From Pseudomonadota bacterium (GTDB lineage: Bacteria > Pseudomonadota > Gammaproteobacteria > Burkholderiales > Burkholderiaceae_C), in assembly GCA_020161775.1 (NCBI GenBank), contig JAIUOW010000010.1, positions 62,001-126,000 of the forward strand: a DNA stretch of 64,000 nt, in the 5' to 3' direction. The notes beneath the pieces are model-generated. The model was not told where the DNA came from and made no database searches. It saw only the letters and a list, made by a program, of their open reading frames with translations. Both the position numbers and the translations under genes were made by a program. The number at the start of each line of letters is the position of its first letter. Position 1 is the first letter of the stretch. This document shows positions 45,716 through 54,757 of this stretch, piece by piece.

Positions 45716-46606
45716 ATGTCATTCGGTGCCTGGATTGAACTGATCGCCTCCGGCCTCATCACCGGGGGCATCTACGCGCTGGTGGCGCTGGGCCTGAACC
45801 TGCAGTACGGGCTGATGCGCATCCTGAACATCGCGCATGGCGAGTTCCTGATGCTGGGCGCGTACCTGACGTGGATGGTGCAGACGCAGTTTGGCGTGAA
45901 CCCGCTGTTGATGGTGCCGGTGTCGTTTGCCATGCTGATGGTGCTGGGGTGGGTGATCCACTGGCTGTGTTTCCGCCGGCTCACGGCCACGTCGCCCAAC
46001 CTGGACATCTTTGAAGCGCGGGGCCTGATGGTGGCCTTCGGCCTGATGTTCCTGGTGCAGAACCTGGTGAGCTATGTGTGGGGCGGCGACCTGCGCGGCT
46101 ATGACTTCCTGACCGACCCGGTCAAGCTGGGCGGCGCGCAGTTTGCGGGCAACAAGCTGCTGGTGTTTGCGCTGGCGCTGGTGTTTGCCGGTGCACTGAT
46201 TGCATTGCTGCGCATGACGCTGCTGGGCAAGGGTGTGCGCGCGCTGATGCAGTCGCCCGTGGGCGCGCAGCTGGTGGGCATTGACACCAAACGGCTGCAT
46301 CCGCTGATGTTCGGCATCGGGCTGGGCCTGTCGGGTGTGGCGGGGTGCCTGCTGTCGATGGCCTACACGATCAGCCCGTCAATGGGCGAGCCCTACACCG
46401 TGACCGCGCTGATCGTCATCACGCTGGGCGGCTTTGGCAGCATGGGCGGGGCGCTGGCGGGTGGTTTGCTGCTGGGTGTTGTTGAGGCGGTTGGCATGCA
46501 TTTCACCAATCCTTCGTTGAAGGCGCTGCTGTCGTACGTCGTGTTCATCGGCGTGTTGGTGCTGCGGCCTGAGGGGTTGTTTGCTCGTAGGACTCGTAAG
46601 GCATGA
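45716..46606 (+). CDS. livH: Branched-chain-type ABC transporter permease (LivH-like)
   Basis: 296 residues with about eight membrane helices. LivH features are ELIASGLITGGIYALVALGLNLQYGLMRILNIAHGEFLMLGAYL near the start, the coupling-helix region ALMQSPVGAQLVGIDTKRLHPLMFGIG, and LIVITLGGFGSMGGALAGGLLLG. It forms the inner-membrane channel with the LivM-like protein. A 358-bp gap with a structured repeat separates the two permease genes. Confidence 0.92.
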   Translation: MSFGAWIELIASGLITGGIYALVALGLNLQYGLMRILNIAHGEFLMLGAYLTWMVQTQFGVNPLLMVPVSFAMLMVLGWVIHWLCFRRLTATSPNLDIFEARGLMVAFGLMFLVQNLVSYVWGGDLRGYDFLTDPVKLGGAQFAGNKLLVFALALVFAGALIALLRMTLLGKGVRALMQSPVGAQLVGIDTKRLHPLMFGIGLGLSGVAGCLLSMAYTISPSMGEPYTVTALIVITLGGFGSMGGALAGGLLLGVVEAVGMHFTNPSLKALLSYVVFIGVLVLRPEGLFARRTRKA

Positions 46607-46964
46607 CGTTGCGTCTTCGTTCGTCTACCTCCTGGCAAAGCTGCGCCTGCGGGCACACCGGCCTGGGGGCTTCACTGTGGCGGTCGCCTTCGGCGACTGC
46701 CTTGCGCTGCTCGGGGTTCGGTCGCGCCGAAGAACTCGCTACGCGCTGCGCGCTCCGCTCAAACAGCTTCGGCGAGTCAGAGCACGAAGCGCGCTTACGC
46801 GCGCCGACACTCACCCCTGTGCTGCTCAGCGCCACAGAGGCGCCCCCAGGCCGGTGTGCCCGCAGGCGCAGCTTTGTAGACGAATTATTGGCGCGCCAAC
46901 GGTGGTGTACCCGGGTCCGGGGCCCGCTGACAAGCCCGCGAGTGCCACAACAGAACAACAACAA
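46607..46964. other. 358-bp gap between livH and livM holding a structured repeat
   Basis: No gene is supported here. Most of it is copy C of the structured repeat (46636-46876). The remainder (46877-46964) leads to the livM start and lacks an obvious ribosome-binding site or promoter. Confidence 0.6.
46636..46876 (+). repeat. Structured repeat, copy C (241 bp), inside the liv-type operon
   Basis: The arms 46636-46670 and 46842-46876 are perfect 35-bp inverted repeats starting CAAAGCTGCG and ending CGCAGCTTTG. An extra outer pairing TTCGTCTAC (46620-46628) with GTAGACGAA (46876-46884) extends it across a short bulge. Inner stems are GGTCGCC-TTC-GGCGACT (46682-46698) and CGCCGAAG (46725-46732) with CTTCGGCG (46767-46774). 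The core shares TGCGCTGCTCGG, AGAACTCGCTACGCGCTG and CCTGTGCTGCTC with copy A. Confidence 0.85.
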
Positions 46965-47993
46965 ATGACCGAACGACAACTCCTCATCAGAGACCTGCTG
47001 GTCCTTTTTGGCCTGACAGGCTGGGCGCTGTCGCTGCCCTATTACGGCAGCGAATTCATGGTGTCCATGGCGCTGACCTGCCTGATGTATGTGGCGCTGT
47101 CGTCCAGCTGGGGGCTGTTTTGCGGCAGCACGCGCTACCTGTCTCTGGCCACGTCGGCGTTCTTTGGCATTGGCGCCTACACCAGCGCGCTGTCGCTGGA
47201 AAAGTTTGGCTGGGTGCAGTCGATTGCCATGGTCGCCGGCATTGCCACCGTGGTGGCGGTGGTGATGGGCGCGGCCGTGCTGCACCTGCGCGGCACCTAC
47301 TTTGCGGTGCTGACCTTCGGCATGACCGAGCTGATCCGCCATGCCATCACCTATTTTGAAAAGCAGGTCACCGGCACCGTGGGCCGCGTGCTGACGGTGG
47401 TGCCCGAGCGTGACACGATCTACCTGACCGTGCTGGTGCTGGCCGCCGGCACGGTGGCGCTGTCCATTGGTGTGCGGCGCACGCGCTTTGGCCTGGCGCT
47501 GATGGGCATCGGCGCGGACGAGCAGCGCGCGCAGACGCTGGGCGTGAACACGCGGCTGATCAAGATTGCCGGCTTTGCCATGACGGCGGCGGTGGCCGGC
47601 GCGGTGGGCGCGGCCATGTCGGTGCGCTGGACCTACATCGACCCGCACACGGTGTTCAATCCGTTCATCGGCTTCCAGACGGTGCTGATCGCGCTGATTG
47701 GCGGCGCCATCACGCTGTGGGGGCCGCTGATTGCGGCGGTGGTGTTCAGCCTGCTGGCCGAGACGCTGCGCCTGAAGGCGCCGCAGGTGTACATGATGTC
47801 GCTGGGGTTGCTGCTGATCCTGAGCGTGCTGTATCTGCCGGGTGGCCTGGCGTCCTTGCGCGCGGAGACATTCAAGGGCTGGTGGCGCGACACGCGGGAT
47901 TGGGCCAAGGACCTCAAGCGTGAGCTCAGCGGCGAGAAGGCCCGTGAGGAAGCCCGGCTCAAGAAACGCGCCAAGGAGCAGTACCTTGTCTGA
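46965..47993 (+). CDS. livM: Branched-chain-type ABC transporter permease (LivM-like)
   Basis: 342 residues from the ATG at 46965, with about nine membrane helices. LivM features are SSWGLFCGSTRYLSLATSAFFGIGAY, LRGTYFAVLTFGMTELIRH and TLWGPLIAAVVFSLLAE. The basic C-terminal tail ends KKRAKEQYLV. It pairs with the LivH-like permease. The livG start (TTG) lies inside its last codons, so they are coupled by an 8-bp overlap. Confidence 0.92.
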   Translation: MTERQLLIRDLLVLFGLTGWALSLPYYGSEFMVSMALTCLMYVALSSSWGLFCGSTRYLSLATSAFFGIGAYTSALSLEKFGWVQSIAMVAGIATVVAVVMGAAVLHLRGTYFAVLTFGMTELIRHAITYFEKQVTGTVGRVLTVVPERDTIYLTVLVLAAGTVALSIGVRRTRFGLALMGIGADEQRAQTLGVNTRLIKIAGFAMTAAVAGAVGAAMSVRWTYIDPHTVFNPFIGFQTVLIALIGGAITLWGPLIAAVVFSLLAETLRLKAPQVYMMSLGLLLILSVLYLPGGLASLRAETFKGWWRDTRDWAKDLKRELSGEKAREEARLKKRAKEQYLV

Positions 47994-48780
47994 TTCCAAA
48001 CAGGTGCTGCTCGACGCACAGGACATCACCGTCCGTTTCGGCGGCCTGGTGGCGGTGGACGCGGTGAGCGCCACCTTCACCGCTGGCGAGCTGGTGGGCA
48101 TCATCGGCCCCAATGGCGCGGGCAAGACGACGTTCTTCAATGCCATCTCGGGCGTGCAGGTGCCCACGGCCGGCAAGCTGGTGCTGGAAGGCCGCAGCCT
48201 GGCGGGCCAGCGGCCGCACCGCTTTGCCGCGCTGGGGCTGGCGCGCACCTTCCAGACGCCGCGCACCTTTGCCGACATGCCGGTGCAGGCCAACATTGAA
48301 TTCGGCCTGAAGTTTGCCGGGCGGCGCCCGCGCAAGTACTGGCTGTGGGGCGACGAGCAGGGCGTGCCCTGGGCGCTGCGCGATGCGGCGGGCATCCTCA
48401 CGCTGATCGGCCTCACGGAACAGGCCGCGTGGCCCGCGTCGGCGCTGACGCCGTCGCAGCAGCGGCTGCTGGAGATCGGCATGGCGCTGGCCACGCGGCC
48501 GCGCATGCTGCTGCTGGACGAAGTGGCCGCGGGCCTGACCGAATCCGAAATCGAGGACATGGCGCGGCTGATCCGCCGCCTGCGCGACGAGCTTGATCTG
48601 ACCGTGGTGTGGATCGAGCATGCCGTGACCACGCTGCTGCGCCATGTGGAGCGCGTGATCGTGCTGCACCAGGGCCGCAAGATCGCCGACGGCCCGCCGG
48701 CCGAGGTGGTGCGCAACGCCGAGGTGGTGGAGGCTTACCTGGGTGACGAAATGACAGAGACCGAAGAGGTGGCCGCATGA
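47986..48780 (+). CDS. livG: Branched-chain-type ABC transporter ATP-binding protein (LivG-like)
   Basis: 264 residues. I choose the TTG at 47986 (SDSKQVLLDAQDITVRFGG) because AAGGAG lies 6 bp upstream and homology begins right there; there is no nearby ATG in frame. Walker A is GPNGAGKTT, the signature region is LTPSQQRLLEIG (the usual LSGGQ is degenerate) and Walker B is MLLLDEVAAGL. It powers the LivHM-like permease. It overlaps livM by 8 bp and livF by 4 bp. Confidence 0.88.
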   Translation: MSDSKQVLLDAQDITVRFGGLVAVDAVSATFTAGELVGIIGPNGAGKTTFFNAISGVQVPTAGKLVLEGRSLAGQRPHRFAALGLARTFQTPRTFADMPVQANIEFGLKFAGRRPRKYWLWGDEQGVPWALRDAAGILTLIGLTEQAAWPASALTPSQQRLLEIGMALATRPRMLLLDEVAAGLTESEIEDMARLIRRLRDELDLTVVWIEHAVTTLLRHVERVIVLHQGRKIADGPPAEVVRNAEVVEAYLGDEMTETEEVAA

Positions 48781-49583
48781 TGTGGCACCGCCCCGGATTC
48801 ACGCTGGGTGGCGCGCGCGAAGCCCACCTCAAGGTGCGCAACCTGAGCGCGGGCTACGGGCCCATGCTGGTGCTGCGCGGCATCACGCTGGAGGTCAAGC
48901 CCGGCCTCACCGTGATCCTGGGCCCCAACGGCGCGGGCAAGACGACCCTGCTGCGCGCGCTGAACGGCCTGATCCCGCGGGGTGGCGAGGTGCTGCTGGA
49001 CGGTGATGACCTGCCCGAAAAAACACATGAGATCGTGAAGGCCGGCGTGGCGCTGGTGGCCGAGGGCCGCCAGCTGTTCCCGCAGATGACGGTGACCGAG
49101 AACCTGGAGCTGGGCGCCTGGCTCGTGCCCAAGGCCGAGCGGCCGCGCCGCATCGAGCAGGCGTTCAACGATTTCCCCAAACTGCGCGAACGCGCGCAGC
49201 AGCTGGCCGGCACCATGAGCGGCGGCGAGCAGCAGATGGTGGCCGTGGCGCGCGCCATGATGTGCGCGCCGCGCCTGCTGATGCTCGACGAGCCGTCGCT
49301 GGGCCTGGCGCCCAGGATGGTGGACGAGTTGCTGTCCATCGCGCGGCGCATTGCCGACGCGGGCACCACCGTGCTGATGGTGGAGCAAAACGTCAAGAAA
49401 GCCCTGGCCGTGGCCGACCGCGGCTATGTGCTGGAGCGCGGCGCGCTGGTGGCCAGCGGGCCCGCGAAGCTGCTGGCGCGCTCCACCGTCGTGCGCGAGG
49501 CCTATCTGGGCGCGGCCAGCAGCGAAACCACCACGGCCGCCCGGGCCGTCCAACAAACTGTCAAGGAGTCTGCCCATGTCTGA
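48777..49583 (+). CDS. livF: Branched-chain-type ABC transporter ATP-binding protein (LivF-like)
   Basis: 268 residues. Walker A GPNGAGKTT, Q-loop region EGRQLFPQMTVTENLELGAW, ABC signature MSGGEQQMVAVARAMM and Walker B LLMLDEPSLGLAP are all intact. Its C-terminal tail (about 20 residues after YLGAASSE) is longer than usual. It starts within the livG stop (ATGA) and overlaps the aldehyde dehydrogenase start by 8 bp. Confidence 0.92.
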   Translation: MMWHRPGFTLGGAREAHLKVRNLSAGYGPMLVLRGITLEVKPGLTVILGPNGAGKTTLLRALNGLIPRGGEVLLDGDDLPEKTHEIVKAGVALVAEGRQLFPQMTVTENLELGAWLVPKAERPRRIEQAFNDFPKLRERAQQLAGTMSGGEQQMVAVARAMMCAPRLLMLDEPSLGLAPRMVDELLSIARRIADAGTTVLMVEQNVKKALAVADRGYVLERGALVASGPAKLLARSTVVREAYLGAASSETTTAARAVQQTVKESAHV

Positions 49584-51030
49584 CCTGTCCATGCTCATCA
49601 ACGGCCTGAAAGTCACGGCCGACAAGAACGCCACTTTCGAGCGGCGCAACCCGCTGGACGGCACTGTCGCCACGCGCGCGCCCGCGGCCTCGCCGGCCGA
49701 CGCGGTGATGGCGGTGGAAGCCGCCGCCGAGGCCTTTCGCACCTGGAGCGAGACCGGCCCCAACGAGCGCCGCGCGCTGCTGCTGAAGGCCGCCGACAAG
49801 CTGGAGGCCAAGCTGCCGCAGTTCATTGACGCCGTGGCCGCGGAGACCGGCGCGACGGGCATGTGGGCCGGCTTCAATGTGATGCTGGCCGCCGGCATGA
49901 TCCGCGAGGCCGCGTCCATGACCACGCAGGTGGCGGGCGAGGTGATCCCGTCCGATGTGCCGGGCTCGCTGGCCATGGGCATCCGCCAGCCCGCGGGCGT
50001 GGTGCTGGGCATTGCGCCGTGGAACGCGCCCATCATCCTGGGCGTGCGCGCCATTGCCACGCCGCTGGCCTGCGGCAACACGGTGATCTTCAAGGGCAGC
50101 GAGAACTGCCCGCGCACGCACCAGCTGATCGTGGAAGCCTTCCAGGAGGCCGGCCTGCCCGCGGGCGTGGTCAACTACATCACCAACGCCCCGGCCGACG
50201 CGGGCGCCGTGGTGGAGGCGATCGTCGCCCACCCGGCCGTGCGGCGCGTGAACTTCACCGGCTCCACCAAGGTGGGCAAGATCATCGCCATGACCTGCGC
50301 GAAGTACCTGAAGCCCGTGGTGCTGGAGCTGGGTGGCAAGGCGCCGCTGGTGGTGCTGGACGACGCCGACATTGACGACGCGGTCAACGGCGCGGCGTTT
50401 GGCTGCTTTGCCAACAGCGGGCAGATCTGCATGAGCACCGAGCGCATCATCGTGGACCAGAAGATCGCGGACGAATTCGTGAAACGCTTTGCCGACAAGG
50501 CCCGCAACCTGCCCGTGGGCGACCCGCGCAAGCCCGACCCAGTGGTGCTGGGCAGCGTGATCGGCATGAACACGGTGGAGCACTGCAACGCGTTGATCGA
50601 CGACGCGCTGGCCAAGGGGGCCAAGCTGCTGTGCGGCGGCAAGAGCGACACCACGCTGATGCCGGCCACGCTGCTGGACCATGTGACGCCGGCCATGCGC
50701 ATCTACCACGAGGAAACCTTTGGCCCGGTGAAGGCCATCGTGCGCGTGCGCAACACCGAGGAAGCCATTGCCTGCGCGAACGACAATGAATACGGCCTGT
50801 CGGCGGCGGTGTTCGGCAAGGACATTGCGCGCGCCTTCAACGTGGCGCGCAAGATCGACAGCGGCATTTGCCATGTGAACGCACCCACGGTGCATGACGA
50901 GGCGCAGATGCCGTTTGGTGGCGTGAAAGGCTCGGGCCTGGGCCGCTTTGGCGGCAAGGCCGGCATTGCCGAATTCACCGAACTGCGCTGGGTGACCGTG
51001 CAGACGACGCCGCGGCACTATCCGTTCTAA
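49576..51030 (+). CDS. Aldehyde dehydrogenase (vanillin/salicylaldehyde dehydrogenase-like)
   Basis: 484 residues from the ATG at 49576, inside the end of livF and preceded by AAGGAG. ALDH motifs present are NFTGSTKVGK, the catalytic Glu in LELGGKAPLVVLDDADID and the catalytic Cys in NSGQICMSTERI. The overall form resembles salicylaldehyde or vanillin dehydrogenases. It oxidises an aldehyde to an acid with NAD(P)+. Being last in the transporter operon, it probably acts on the transported compound or its product. Confidence 0.88.
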   Translation: MSDLSMLINGLKVTADKNATFERRNPLDGTVATRAPAASPADAVMAVEAAAEAFRTWSETGPNERRALLLKAADKLEAKLPQFIDAVAAETGATGMWAGFNVMLAAGMIREAASMTTQVAGEVIPSDVPGSLAMGIRQPAGVVLGIAPWNAPIILGVRAIATPLACGNTVIFKGSENCPRTHQLIVEAFQEAGLPAGVVNYITNAPADAGAVVEAIVAHPAVRRVNFTGSTKVGKIIAMTCAKYLKPVVLELGGKAPLVVLDDADIDDAVNGAAFGCFANSGQICMSTERIIVDQKIADEFVKRFADKARNLPVGDPRKPDPVVLGSVIGMNTVEHCNALIDDALAKGAKLLCGGKSDTTLMPATLLDHVTPAMRIYHEETFGPVKAIVRVRNTEEAIACANDNEYGLSAAVFGKDIARAFNVARKIDSGICHVNAPTVHDEAQMPFGGVKGSGLGRFGGKAGIAEFTELRWVTVQTTPRHYPF

Positions 51031-51038
51031 GCCAGCCG

Positions 51039-51068
51039 GTCATGCCGGGCCTGACCCGGCATCCATCA
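51039..51068. repeat. Half copy of the TGTCAT-family repeat
   Basis: GGTCATGCCGGGCCTGACCC followed by GGCATCCATC, matching one half of the elements at 9387-9458 and 45619-45705. It lies just after the aldehyde dehydrogenase stop. The other half is missing or replaced by the start of the convergent gene. Confidence 0.6.
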
Positions 51069-51320
51069 TGGCGCTGTGAGCTGTTCGAGAGTCGTGAGGA
51101 ACTGCATGGCGTGCGCGGCGCTGTCGCCGCACATGTCCGCCGTCGGCATCAGTTGCGAGCACACTGCCGGCCGCGCCGCCTGCCCAAAAATGCGGCAGCG
51201 GTTGGCGTCGTCCAGCTGAATGCAGCGGACCCCGGCCGGCTTGCCGTGCGGCATGCCAGGAATGGGCGAGCTGATGGACGGCGCGATGCAGCAGGCGCCG
51301 CAGCCGGGGCGGCAGTCCAT
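51066..51320 (-). CDS. YkgJ-family cysteine cluster protein
   Basis: 84 residues with the Cys pattern CRPGCGACC at the start, [15 protein letters not shown] in the middle and VCSQLMP and MCG later, consistent with the YkgJ-type zinc or iron-sulphur cluster family. Function unknown. It follows the FMN reductase gene by 11 bp on the same strand. Confidence 0.82.
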   Translation of the reverse strand: MDCRPGCGACCIAPSISSPIPGMPHGKPAGVRCIQLDDANRCRIFGQAARPAVCSQLMPTADMCGDSAAHAMQFLTTLEQLTAP

Positions 51321-51331
51321 GGTGGGCAGGC

Positions 51332-51913
51332 TCAGGCCGTGCCCAGGCGGCCAGCGGCCCAGAGCACCTGGTCGATCACGGCCTGGACGCTCTTTTGGGC
51401 GCGTTCGTCTTTCAGGTGGCCCTGTTCGTCAAAGGCCTCGCCCGCGCGGCCCAGCGCAAAGTTTTTGGGGGCCAGCCAGCATTCCAGGTTGATGAGCAGG
51501 GGCGCCAGGTGGCTTTGCGAGCGCAGGCCGCCCAGGGCGCCGGGGGATGCGCTGAGCATGCCCACCACCTTGCCGCGCGTGGACTTGAAGCCGTCCGTCC
51601 AGGCGGGGTCGCTCTTGACGGGGCTGGACACCCAGTCCAGCGTGTTCTTGAGCAGGGCAGGGTAGCTGGCGTTGTATTCGGGCGTGCAGATGATCCACGC
51701 GGGGTGGTCGTGCATCAGCTGCTTCAGGCGCATCACGCCGGCCGGCGTGCCCTGCGCTTCGAGGTCCGCGTTGTACATGGGCACGTCAAAGTCGGCCAGT
51801 TCGATGTGGGTGACGGTGGCGCCCGATGCCTGGGCCATGGCGGCGGTGGCCCTGGCCAGGCGGCGGTTGAAGGAGTTCTGGCGGGTGCTGCCCGCAAAGA
51901 CGAGGAGTTTCAT
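51332..51913 (-). CDS. NADPH-dependent FMN reductase family protein
   Basis: 193 residues of flavodoxin-like fold: [20 protein letters not shown] with the phosphate-binding loop, then [20 protein letters not shown] (the YNxSxPxxLKNxxD-type motif) and [16 protein letters not shown]. It reduces FMN or quinones/azo compounds with NADPH. The start is 89 bp from the divergent antitoxin gene. Confidence 0.9.
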   Translation of the reverse strand: MKLLVFAGSTRQNSFNRRLARATAAMAQASGATVTHIELADFDVPMYNADLEAQGTPAGVMRLKQLMHDHPAWIICTPEYNASYPALLKNTLDWVSSPVKSDPAWTDGFKSTRGKVVGMLSASPGALGGLRSQSHLAPLLINLECWLAPKNFALGRAGEAFDEQGHLKDERAQKSVQAVIDQVLWAAGRLGTA

Positions 51914-51976
51914 GCCCCTGATTGCAACACAGGGTGGCGCAGGATTCCTGCTGTGTTTTTCGGGTGGCGGTTAAAA

Positions 51977-52000
51977 TGTACAAAACTCCATATTTGTACA
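51977..52000. promoter_or_regulatory. Operator palindrome of the Phd/PIN toxin-antitoxin pair
   Basis: TGTACAAA-N8-TTTGTACA is a perfect inverted repeat ending 2 bp before the antitoxin ATG at 52003. It overlaps the region where a start site or ribosome-binding site is expected, so it is the likely autorepressor site. A -10-like TAAAAT (51972-51977) abuts it. Confidence 0.65.
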
Positions 52001-52002
52001 GA

Positions 52003-52245
52003 ATGCATGTCCTGCCTTTGAGTGAATTCCGCGCCAATGCGTCCGCCATGCTCGACCTGGTCGCGCAGGGCGAAACCGTGCGCATCATGCGCCACGGCAA
52101 GCCGGTGGCCGACCTGGTGCCGGTGCGCGATGAGCAGCCCCTGCGCCAGCCCAGCTGGAAGCAGCCCTTTGATCCGGTGCAGCTGCCGCCGCATGCCTCG
52201 CTGTCGCAGGCGGTGCTGGATGAGCGCGACGAGGCCACATGGTGA
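52003..52245 (+). CDS. Phd/YefM-type antitoxin
   Basis: 80 residues from the ATG at 52003 (MHVLPLSEFRANASAML). The Phd-like N-terminal DNA-binding domain (DLVAQGETVRIMRHGKPVADLVPV) is followed by a toxin-binding tail. An in-frame ATG at 51976 would fuse the operator into the coding region and is less likely. There is no clear ribosome-binding site. It is followed by a PIN-domain toxin gene. Confidence 0.85.
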   Translation: MHVLPLSEFRANASAMLDLVAQGETVRIMRHGKPVADLVPVRDEQPLRQPSWKQPFDPVQLPPHASLSQAVLDERDEATW

Positions 52246-52328
52246 CCGCACGCGCCGACGCCCGGCCTGTGCGCTATGCCGCCGGCGGCATGGCCACGCG
52301 TGTGACCGCGCGCGACGGTGGGCTGCGA

Positions 52329-52775
52329 ATGATGTTTGACGCTTCGGCCCTGACCAAGCGTTATGCGGACGAACCTGGGCGTGAGCGCATACTTGCGTTA
52401 TTTGGCGCGGCTGACGAGCTCATGGTCGCGGCCCATTGCCAGACGGAGGTGGCGTCGGCCCTGCTGCGCCGGCGCCGTGAGGGCGTGCTGCCGCAGGACG
52501 AGTTCGACCGGGTCTGGGGCGCGGCCCAGCGTGACGTGGCCGACATGACGCGCGTGCCGCTGGACGAGCATGTGGAGCGGTTTGCGTTTGCGGCCATGGA
52601 GCATGGCCCGCTGCGCGGCATGGATGCGCTGCACATCGGCAGCGCCCTGGTGGCGCGCGTGGATCTTTTTGTGACGGCGGACCGCCGTCAGGCCCAGGTG
52701 GCCCGCGGGCTGGGCCTGCCGACCGAGCTGGTAAACGGTGACCCGATGCCGGGCGCAACTGTGGTGACGATATGA
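52329..52775 (+). CDS. PIN-domain toxin (VapC-like)
   Basis: 148 residues from the ATG at 52329 ([17 protein letters not shown]), with GGTGGG just upstream. PIN acidic residues are visible in [31 protein letters not shown] and FVTADRRQ. An upstream ATG at 52239 overlaps the antitoxin stop and would add 30 residues without PIN homology, so the true start is uncertain. Its stop overlaps the mnmG ATG (ATGA), coupling the toxin gene to a housekeeping gene. Confidence 0.78.
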   Translation: MMFDASALTKRYADEPGRERILALFGAADELMVAAHCQTEVASALLRRRREGVLPQDEFDRVWGAAQRDVADMTRVPLDEHVERFAFAAMEHGPLRGMDALHIGSALVARVDLFVTADRRQAQVARGLGLPTELVNGDPMPGATVVTI

Positions 52776-54757
52776 ACTACCCCGAAGAATTTGACGTGAT
52801 CGTGGTCGGCGGCGGCCACGCCGGCACCGAGGCGGCGCTGGCCGCCGCGCGCATGGGTGCGAAGACCCTGCTGCTGTCGCACAACATCGAAACCCTGGGC
52901 CAGATGAGCTGCAACCCCAGCATTGGCGGCATCGGCAAGGGCCACCTGGTCAAAGAGGTGGACGCGCTGGGCGGCGCCATGGGCATTGCCACGGACGAGG
53001 CGGGCATCCAGTTCCGCATTCTCAACAGCTCCAAGGGGCCGGCGGTGCGCGCCACCCGGGCGCAGGCCGACCGCATTCTGTACAAGGCCGCGATCCGCCG
53101 CCGGCTGGAAAACCAGCCCAACCTCACGCTGTTCCAGCAGGCGGTGGACGACCTGATGGTGCAGGCAACCGGGACAGGTGAGCGGGTGGTGGGCGCGGTG
53201 ACGCAGGTCGGCATCCGCTTCCGTTCGCGCACGGTGGTGCTGACGGCGGGCACTTTCCTGGACGGCAAGATCCATGTGGGCCTGAACAACTACGCCGCCG
53301 GCCGGGCAGGGGACCCGCCCGCCGTGTCGCTGAGCGCGCGGCTCAAGGAGCTGAAGTTGCCGCAAGGCCGCCTCAAGACCGGCACGCCGCCGCGGCTGGA
53401 TGGCCGCACCATCGACTTCTCAAAATGCACCGAGCAGCCCGGCGACGGCATGCCCGGAGGGCTGCCGGGCAGCATCCCGGTGTTCAGCTTCATGGGCAGC
53501 ACCACCATGCATCCGCAGCAAATGCCCTGCTGGATCACCCACACCAACGAACGCACGCACGAGATCATCCGCTCCGGCTTTGACCGCAGTCCCATGTTTA
53601 CCGGCAAGATTGAAGGCGTGGGGCCGCGCTACTGCCCCAGCGTGGAAGACAAGATCAACCGCTTTGCCGACAAGGACAGCCACCAGATCTTCCTGGAACC
53701 CGAAGGCCTGACCACCAACGAGTACTACCCCAACGGCATCAGCACCAGCTTGCCGTTTGACATCCAGTACCAGCTGGTGCGCTCGATGAAGGGGCTGGAG
53801 AACGCCCACATCCTGCGGCCCGGCTACGCGATCGAGTACGACTACTTTGACCCGCGCTCGCTCAAGAGCAGCTTTGAGACGAAGCAGATCAACGGCCTGT
53901 TCTTTGCCGGACAGATCAATGGCACGACGGGCTATGAAGAGGCGGCGGCGCAGGGGCTGTTCGCCGGCATCAATGCCGCGCTGCAATGCCGTGGTGAAGA
54001 CGCCTGGCTGCCGCGGCGCGACGAAGCCTACCTGGGCGTGCTGGTGGATGACCTGATTACCAAGGGCGTGACCGAGCCGTACCGCATGTTCACCAGCCGG
54101 GCCGAGTTCCGCCTGCAGTTGCGTGAGGACAACGCCGATATGCGCCTGACCGACGCCGGGCGCCGCATGGGGCTGGTGGACGACGCCCGCTGGGACGCGT
54201 TCAGCCGCAAGCGGGACGCTGTTTCACGTGAAACAGAGCGGCTCAAGTCGGTCTGGGTGAATCCGCGCACCCTGCCGGCGGCCGAGGCCGAGCGGGTGCT
54301 GGGCACCACGATCGCGCATGAGTACAACCTGGCCGATCTGCTGCGCCGCCCCGATGTGGGTTACGAAATGCTCATGAGCCTGGATGGCGGCAAGTATGCG
54401 GATCCTGTTGTTTCACGTGAAACATTGGGTGAGCTGCGGGATGCCGTGGTGGAGCAGATCGAAATCGCGGCCAAGTATTCGGGCTACATCGACCGCCAAA
54501 AGGGCGAGGTGGAGCGCGCCGCCTACTACGAAAACCTGAAGCTGCCCGTCGACCTGGACTACAGCCAGGTCACGGCGCTGAGCTTTGAGGTCCGGCAGAA
54601 GCTGGGCAAACACCGGCCCGAGACGCTGGGCCTGGCGTCGCGCATCTCGGGCGTGACCCCGGCGGCTATTTCGCTGCTGCTGGTGCACCTGAAAAAAAGC
54701 CGGTTCAAGGGTTTCGATAGCCCGCCCGCCAATGACACCACCAAGGTGGCAGCCTGA
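52772..54757 (+). CDS. mnmG: tRNA uridine-5-carboxymethylaminomethyl modification enzyme MnmG
   Basis: 661 residues. It starts with the FAD Rossmann motif [21 protein letters not shown] and contains the family blocks [23 protein letters not shown] and [14 protein letters not shown]. It ends with the helical tRNA/MnmE-binding domain. With MnmE it modifies U34 of certain tRNAs. Two perfect parS sites (54220-54235 and 54409-54424) lie in its last third, encoding VSRET in both places. It starts in the stop of a PIN toxin gene and overlaps rsmG by one base. Confidence 0.97.
   Translation: MNYPEEFDVIVVGGGHAGTEAALAAARMGAKTLLLSHNIETLGQMSCNPSIGGIGKGHLVKEVDALGGAMGIATDEAGIQFRILNSSKGPAVRATRAQADRILYKAAIRRRLENQPNLTLFQQAVDDLMVQATGTGERVVGAVTQVGIRFRSRTVVLTAGTFLDGKIHVGLNNYAAGRAGDPPAVSLSARLKELKLPQGRLKTGTPPRLDGRTIDFSKCTEQPGDGMPGGLPGSIPVFSFMGSTTMHPQQMPCWITHTNERTHEIIRSGFDRSPMFTGKIEGVGPRYCPSVEDKINRFADKDSHQIFLEPEGLTTNEYYPNGISTSLPFDIQYQLVRSMKGLENAHILRPGYAIEYDYFDPRSLKSSFETKQINGLFFAGQINGTTGYEEAAAQGLFAGINAALQCRGEDAWLPRRDEAYLGVLVDDLITKGVTEPYRMFTSRAEFRLQLREDNADMRLTDAGRRMGLVDDARWDAFSRKRDAVSRETERLKSVWVNPRTLPAAEAERVLGTTIAHEYNLADLLRRPDVGYEMLMSLDGGKYADPVVSRETLGELRDAVVEQIEIAAKYSGYIDRQKGEVERAAYYENLKLPVDLDYSQVTALSFEVRQKLGKHRPETLGLASRISGVTPAAISLLLVHLKKSRFKGFDSPPANDTTKVAA
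54220..54235. other. parS: parS site 1
   Basis: TGTTTCACGTGAAACA, a perfect 16-bp palindrome identical to the bacterial parS consensus bound by ParB. It lies within mnmG. Confidence 0.95.
54409..54424. other. parS: parS site 2
   Basis: TGTTTCACGTGAAACA again, perfect to consensus, 189 bp after site 1 and within mnmG. The spacing is a multiple of three, and both sites encode VSRET in frame. Confidence 0.95.
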
